Assembly (NCBI GenBank): GCA_910586965.1
Contig: CAJUMF010000003.1
Location: 1-64,000, forward strand
Source of the DNA: an uncultured Dorea sp.
Lineage (GTDB): Bacteria > Bacillota > Clostridia > Lachnospirales > Lachnospiraceae
Length of the DNA: 64,000 bases
Direction of reading: 5' to 3'
The position numbers were made by a program, and so were the translations under genes. Positions 60,269 to 64,000 of this stretch are shown here, piece by piece. Below the pieces are notes generated by a model. It saw only the letters and a list, made by a program, of their open reading frames with translations. It made no database searches and was not told where the DNA came from. Positions within the stretch are counted from its first letter, which is position 1, and every line of letters begins with the position of its first letter.

Positions 60269-60994
60269 CTATATATTATTTACCTGCAGCCTGCTTGTCA
60301 ATATATATCGGTCTGCCGGGTTCAGGGTAATGCAGTATTCGATACTGCGGGAGGTATCGTAGGTCACACCCTTGATGCAGTAAGCGGCATCATTTTCCCG
60401 GGCATGAAGATAAGATGCCTCCTGTTTTGTCAGATGGGCGATGGATATCTTTTCATCATGCCTGGAAAGAGACAGCTTGTAATCGTTCATTAAAGTGGCG
60501 TACAGAGAGACCTTTGTGAAGTCATACTGTTCCAGGCCCGGACAGTACTTTTGCGGGACATAGGAGGTCTCGAGAGCGATGGGCATATCGTCAAGGTATC
60601 GGATACGGACAAGCTTGTACACCGGTTCGCCCAGGGATAACTGAAGTTTGCGGGATACGGACAGGGAGGCGTCGACGGTCTGAAAGAAAAGCAGGCGGCT
60701 GGAGGGTTTGTACCCGTCGGCGGTCCATCCTTCGCTGAATGAGAGGAAGTATGTGGTATCTTCTACGATTTTTTTGGGGGCGATAAAGTTGCCTTTGCCA
60801 TGCTCTGTGCAGATGATATGCTCGCTGCGGAGGGATTTTAACGCAGCGCGTACAGTAAGGCGGTTGGCGCCGAAAAGCTCGGACAACTTTCGCTCGGAAG
60901 GGAGGAAGTCTCCGGCTTTCATATTGTTTTCTATAATATAAGATTCTATAGATTCTTTTATGCTTTCGCATAACAGGTTCGCATATTTGCTCAT
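60269..60994 (-). CDS. GntR/HutC-family regulator 1 (UTRA domain)
   Basis: A 241-residue regulator with an N-terminal winged helix (AGDFLPSERKLSELFGANRLTVRAALKSLRSEHI) and a C-terminal UTRA ligand domain (about 75-240; EPVYKLVRIRYLDDMPIALETSYVP). It is a paralogue of the next gene, 26 bases away, with matching UTRA motifs. Both face away from the fructoselysine-type operon. It probably represses that operon, binding GGTATA-type sites in 61741-62400. Confidence 0.88.
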   Translation of the reverse strand: MSKYANLLCESIKESIESYIIENNMKAGDFLPSERKLSELFGANRLTVRAALKSLRSEHIICTEHGKGNFIAPKKIVEDTTYFLSFSEGWTADGYKPSSRLLFFQTVDASLSVSRKLQLSLGEPVYKLVRIRYLDDMPIALETSYVPQKYCPGLEQYDFTKVSLYATLMNDYKLSLSRHDEKISIAHLTKQEASYLHARENDAAYCIKGVTYDTSRSIEYCITLNPADRYILTSRLQVNNI

Positions 60995-61020
60995 ATGTAT
61001 CTGTAAACCTCCATAACGTT

Positions 61021-61734
61021 TTAAGTTAAAATACTGGAAAATGTCACCGTATTTCCGCTGATATAAGATTTAGTGTGTTCTAGTATCTGTTCGTTCTCAG
61101 AAACTACTGTATTGTGCAGCATAAATACGGATGTGTTTTCTTCAAGCTCCAGAAGTCTTGCCTGAGGGTTGCAGATATCTGCAATCTCCAGCTCCTGGTA
61201 ATCGTAGGCGGCTTTTATCTCGTACTTTTCGAACAAGTCATAAAGCGAGGTATATTCGAAGTTGTAAGTTTCAATATCCGGTATGATAGAGCAGGGTATG
61301 TAAGTATATTCCAGTGCGATTGGTTTTCCGTTCCCGAGGCGCAGCCGGAATAGCTGGAAGATGTCATCCTTTGGTGAAATGTGGAAAATCCGGGCATACT
61401 TTGTACCTGCCTTGCGGACTTCGCAGGACAGTACTTTGTTGGATGGGAGGAGGCCCTGCTCCCGGATGAATTTCCCCATGGATTCTAAGCCGTCGTCCAG
61501 CGGGGAGTTTAATTTTGGGGATGTGACGAAGGTTCCCTTTCCCTGGACGCGGATGAGGACGCCACGCTCGATGAGCACATTGATTGCTTTGCGGACGGTC
61601 ATTCGGCTGATGCCAAGCGTCTCTGTCAATTCCCTTTCGGAGGGGATTCTGTTGCCCAGGCCATATACGTTTGAATTGATGCGCTCCTGCAAAAATTCGG
61701 CTAATTGCATATAAACAGGTTGTGTATTCAGCAT
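61021..61734 (-). CDS. GntR/HutC-family regulator 2 (UTRA domain)
   Basis: A 237-residue paralogue of regulator 1. The winged helix reads LGNRIPSERELTETLGISRMTVRKAINVLIERGVL, followed by a UTRA domain with LFRLRLGNGKPIALEYTYIPCS. GAGGTGA lies before ATG 61734. The palindrome ATACCAC-N6-GTGGTAT at 61746-61765, a few bases upstream of the start, suggests autoregulation. Sugar-phosphate effectors are usual for UTRA domains; here glucoselysine- or fructoselysine-6-phosphate is a reasonable guess. Confidence 0.9.
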   Translation of the reverse strand: MLNTQPVYMQLAEFLQERINSNVYGLGNRIPSERELTETLGISRMTVRKAINVLIERGVLIRVQGKGTFVTSPKLNSPLDDGLESMGKFIREQGLLPSNKVLSCEVRKAGTKYARIFHISPKDDIFQLFRLRLGNGKPIALEYTYIPCSIIPDIETYNFEYTSLYDLFEKYEIKAAYDYQELEIADICNPQARLLELEENTSVFMLHNTVVSENEQILEHTKSYISGNTVTFSSILT

Positions 61735-61740
61735 TTTTCA

Positions 61741-62388
61741 CCTCTATACCACTTTGCGGTGGTATTTTTTATTTGTGTTTTTGCGGGTATATATCAGTTT
61801 TTGATTGGTATAGGATGTAAGTTCTGCAATGTCCTGAATCCCTGTATTTTCTGAACTGGTATATTCCACTGGTACATGTTAATAATAAACCAATTGATAG
61901 CGCCGGTCAAGTGGTTTGCTCTGTGTTCCTTAAACCAGTTTGAAAAATGAGGAAAAAGAGGCATATTCTTTGTGTATTTCGACAAAAATGCGATGAGCGA
62001 TACAAAATAACGAGAGTGATATATTGAAAATATCAAGATGTATATGTGGTACATACAGAAAAATTCGTCAATATTTTTTCCTATACCACTGTAAAGCGCT
62101 TTTTTCCGGAGAGCGGTATGGATTCTATACATCTGTTTCAACTGGTATACAGAGAGACAGGTAAAAAAGACAGAATAAATGCATTGGCAAGGACTGGTAT
62201 AGTTCAGCTTTTGGTACGCTGTCTATACCAGCTCGTTTTGACAGCCAAAGTGGTATGGATGAAAATTAATATACCACTTGTAAAATAATGAAAAATTCAT
62301 AGGAAAACTATACAAAATGTACAATAAAGATTAGAGAAATAAAAGATAAAATTAGCGTATTGACAAATAAAAGGGAGATAGGTATAGT
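61741..62388. promoter_or_regulatory. Operator-rich intergenic region with many GGTATA half-sites
   Basis: No gene is seen. Palindromes or inverted pairs: ATACCAC-N6-GTGGTAT (61746-61765), CTGGTATAG (62194-62202) with CTATACCAG (62223-62231), and AAGTGGTAT (62248-62256) with ATACCACTT (62271-62279). Single half-sites: TTGGTATAGG (61805), CTGGTATA (61856), CTATACCACT (62081), ACTGGTATAC (62141) and AGGTATAG over the -10 at 62383. These fit binding sites for the GntR/HutC proteins encoded next door. Confidence 0.65.
62360..62388 (+). promoter_or_regulatory. Promoter of the fructoselysine-type operon
   Basis: A perfect TTGACA at 62360-62365 and TATAGT at 62383-62388, spacer 17. The -10 lies inside an AGGTATAG operator half-site, as expected for repression. 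Confidence 0.75.
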
Positions 62389-62439
62389 GAAACACATGAA
62401 ACGTATACGTGGTACAAAAATAAGAAGGGAAGGATGGAG

Positions 62440-63291
62440 ATGAAAGTCGTAGGATACGGGGATAACGTGGTAGACCGTTATCTGAACCAGGGAAAAGTAT
62501 TTCCCGGCGGCAATTGCATAAATTTTTCGGTCTATGCCGCAAGGGCGGGGATTGATTCGGCTTATCTGGGCGCTTTTGGTGATGATGCCGAGGGCAGCCA
62601 TATCAGAAAGACACTGCAGGAACTGAAAGTAGATATCTCACAGTGCATGGTAGAAGAAGGCTCTGTGACGGAGCGGTGCGATGTGAATATAGAAGAGGGC
62701 AACCGAGTCTTTGCACAGTTTGATGAACGAGAGAACCTCCACGGCATTTTAGAGCTGGGGGATAAGGAGCTTGCTTATCTGAGGGGATTCGACCTGATAC
62801 ATCTGAGCTGCTATGCGGAGGAGGAAAGCGAGGTCCATAAGCTAAAGGACATGCCGGGTCTGGTGAGCTTTGACTTCTCGGAAGAGGAAGAGTACCGCAC
62901 GGAAGAATATCTGGCCCGGATATGCCCCTTTATTGATTTTGCCCTTTTCTCCTGCGAGGGGATGAAGGAGGAAGAGATTAAAGAGCTGCTTGAGAAGGTC
63001 AGCAAAAAAGGCGTCTCCTATTGTCTGGCAACGATGGGGCCGGACGGACAGATGCTTTATGACGGGAATGAGTTTTTCAAGGGGAAGGCGGAGTTTATCA
63101 AAGCAGTTGACACGATGGGAGCCGGCGATTCTTTCTGCACAGCCTTTCTCGTAAGTCTGTTAAAGGCGGGATGGAAGAAAGAGGAAAAAGTATCAGAAAG
63201 TGCGATTCGTGAGGCTTTTGCATATGCGGCGGGGTTCGCGGCAAAGAACTGCCTTGTGGAAGGCTCTTTCGGATATGCGACGGAGATTTAG
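62440..63291 (+). CDS. frlD: PfkB-family kinase, probable fructoselysine 6-kinase
   Basis: A 283-residue ribokinase-family enzyme. KVVGYGDNVVDRYLNQGKVFPGGNCINFSVYAARAGI aligns with E. coli FrlD ([26 protein letters not shown]); the C-terminal DTMGAGDSFCTAF holds the catalytic Asp and the anion hole. It would phosphorylate fructoselysine or a related Amadori product at O6 before cleavage by an FrlB-type deglycase. ATG 62440 is chosen by this alignment; ATG 62434 is in frame. Two GntR genes and an NhaC-like transporter flank it. Confidence 0.75.
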   Translation: MKVVGYGDNVVDRYLNQGKVFPGGNCINFSVYAARAGIDSAYLGAFGDDAEGSHIRKTLQELKVDISQCMVEEGSVTERCDVNIEEGNRVFAQFDERENLHGILELGDKELAYLRGFDLIHLSCYAEEESEVHKLKDMPGLVSFDFSEEEEYRTEEYLARICPFIDFALFSCEGMKEEEIKELLEKVSKKGVSYCLATMGPDGQMLYDGNEFFKGKAEFIKAVDTMGAGDSFCTAFLVSLLKAGWKKEEKVSESAIREAFAYAAGFAAKNCLVEGSFGYATEI

Positions 63292-63303
63292 AGGAGAAAA
63301 AAT

Positions 63304-64000
63304 ATGAAAGACGAACAGAAAGAAACGATGAGAAAACAGGAATTCCCGCCGGTCTTTAAGGCGATCGTGCATAATCTGAACCCGAAGAACCAGGAGAATC
63401 CCAAGATGTTCTACCTGTGGGTCGGACTGATTATCGTAACGGCCGCTATGCTGGCGATACCGACGAAAACGATTCACGCGACCATCCTGACGATGATTCC
63501 GATTGTGATGATGTTCACATATGTAATCATCAGCAAGGATTTTGTGCAGGGATTTATCGTGGGGACACTCCTTGCGTTCCTATCCTGCTACAAGCTTAAG
63601 GGCGCGGCAATGTGGGTGGACAGCATTACGGAGACGTTGTCGGATTATGAAAATATGTTTACGATACTTACATTTTTCATCTGCGGAGGTACGATTGCGG
63701 CTCTGCAGGCGAGCGGTGCTACCAAGAGCTTTGGGAAATGGGTTTCCAGCAAGATTAAAAATCCAAAACTTAGCTTATTTGCCACCTGGCTTTTGTCCGG
63801 GCTTATGTCTATCGACGATTACGTGGGCGGCCTGACCGTGGGTGCGGCCATGTCTCCGATCAACGATTCCCAGAAGGTGCCGAGGGAGATGACGGCGTAT
63901 ACCATACGTTCTACCGTATCGGCGCCCGGGCTTTTCTATCCTATGGGCGACTGGGCGTATTTTATCATCATGCAGCTTGTGGCGTTAAAGCTGGTATCCG
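63304..64000 (+). CDS. NhaC-family transporter, partial
   Basis: The gene runs off the window; 232 residues are seen. A short polar N-terminus (KDEQKETMRKQEFPPVFKAI) is followed by about six helices, with ICGGTIAALQASGATKSFGKW and SGLMSIDDYVGGLTVGAAMSPINDS, which are NhaC-family Na+/H+ antiporter signatures. It begins 12 bases after the kinase stop, with GAGGAG upstream, so it is in the same operon. NhaC-like proteins in such operons may carry an amino acid or Amadori compound in exchange for Na+; this is inference. Confidence 0.85.
   Translation, partial: MKDEQKETMRKQEFPPVFKAIVHNLNPKNQENPKMFYLWVGLIIVTAAMLAIPTKTIHATILTMIPIVMMFTYVIISKDFVQGFIVGTLLAFLSCYKLKGAAMWVDSITETLSDYENMFTILTFFICGGTIAALQASGATKSFGKWVSSKIKNPKLSLFATWLLSGLMSIDDYVGGLTVGAAMSPINDSQKVPREMTAYTIRSTVSAPGLFYPMGDWAYFIIMQLVALKLVS

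Overview
The window looks like the chromosome of a spore-forming, Gram-positive gut anaerobe of the family Lachnospiraceae (Clostridia). The reasons are: T-box leaders in front of ileS and metG, sporulation genes (spoIID, spoIIQ, spmA, spmB), meso-diaminopimelate dehydrogenase, strong AGGAGG-type ribosome binding sites, DUF4869/DUF6179/DUF4860/Rpn families typical of that group, and a GPH-type plant-glycan uptake locus. The species cannot be fixed from the sequence alone.

Layout. 1-810: broken end of an ORF6N/PLD-like gene and an HsmA-family membrane protein. 911-6559: glycan locus (GH43, GPH symporter, GH5 on the minus strand) with a divergent AraC regulator. 6664-13450: accessory block with a DUF4869/P-loop ATPase pair, a CapA-like exported protein, an Rpn-type nuclease, gene remnants and an AAA/PD-(D/E)XK protein. 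13461-19746: azlCD, then a two-component system with an ABC transporter. 19868-22824: antiporter, cytidylate-kinase-like protein, signal peptidase I. 22853-26849: type IV pilus-like operon whose upstream end meets a 5'-truncated surface protein (26864-29251), followed by two small membrane proteins. 29920-31963: exported flavodoxin, acyltransferase, secreted protein. 32022-36421: tRNA-Ser, a VapD-type pair, T-box and ileS. 36426-41720: glgP, spoIID, spoIIQ, GIY-YIG protein, hemolysin III. 41858-48621: solute-binding lipoprotein and hybrid kinase, then spmA, MATE pump and spmB. 48763-54230: DUF885 peptidase-like gene split by a mobile element. 54335-57815: T-box, metG, ddh. 57903-64000: AAA/DUF4143, tatD, two GntR regulators, an operator-rich intergenic region and a fructoselysine-type operon running off the end.

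The most notable region is 49144-52829. It is a 3,686-bp element carrying a large serine recombinase, inserted at a central TA inside the DUF885 gene. Both junctions can be read. Removing the element restores a 593-codon frame through GWATYCEM and yields a 48-bp dyad attP with 13-bp perfect arms. Inside this element a tyrosine recombinase gene is flanked by 27/28-identical inverted sites (11-bp arms, identical 7-bp spacer). A sigma70-like promoter within the flanked segment points out through the right site at an unknown 134-aa gene. This looks like an invertible promoter switch carried with its own recombinase inside a minimal serine-integrase element.
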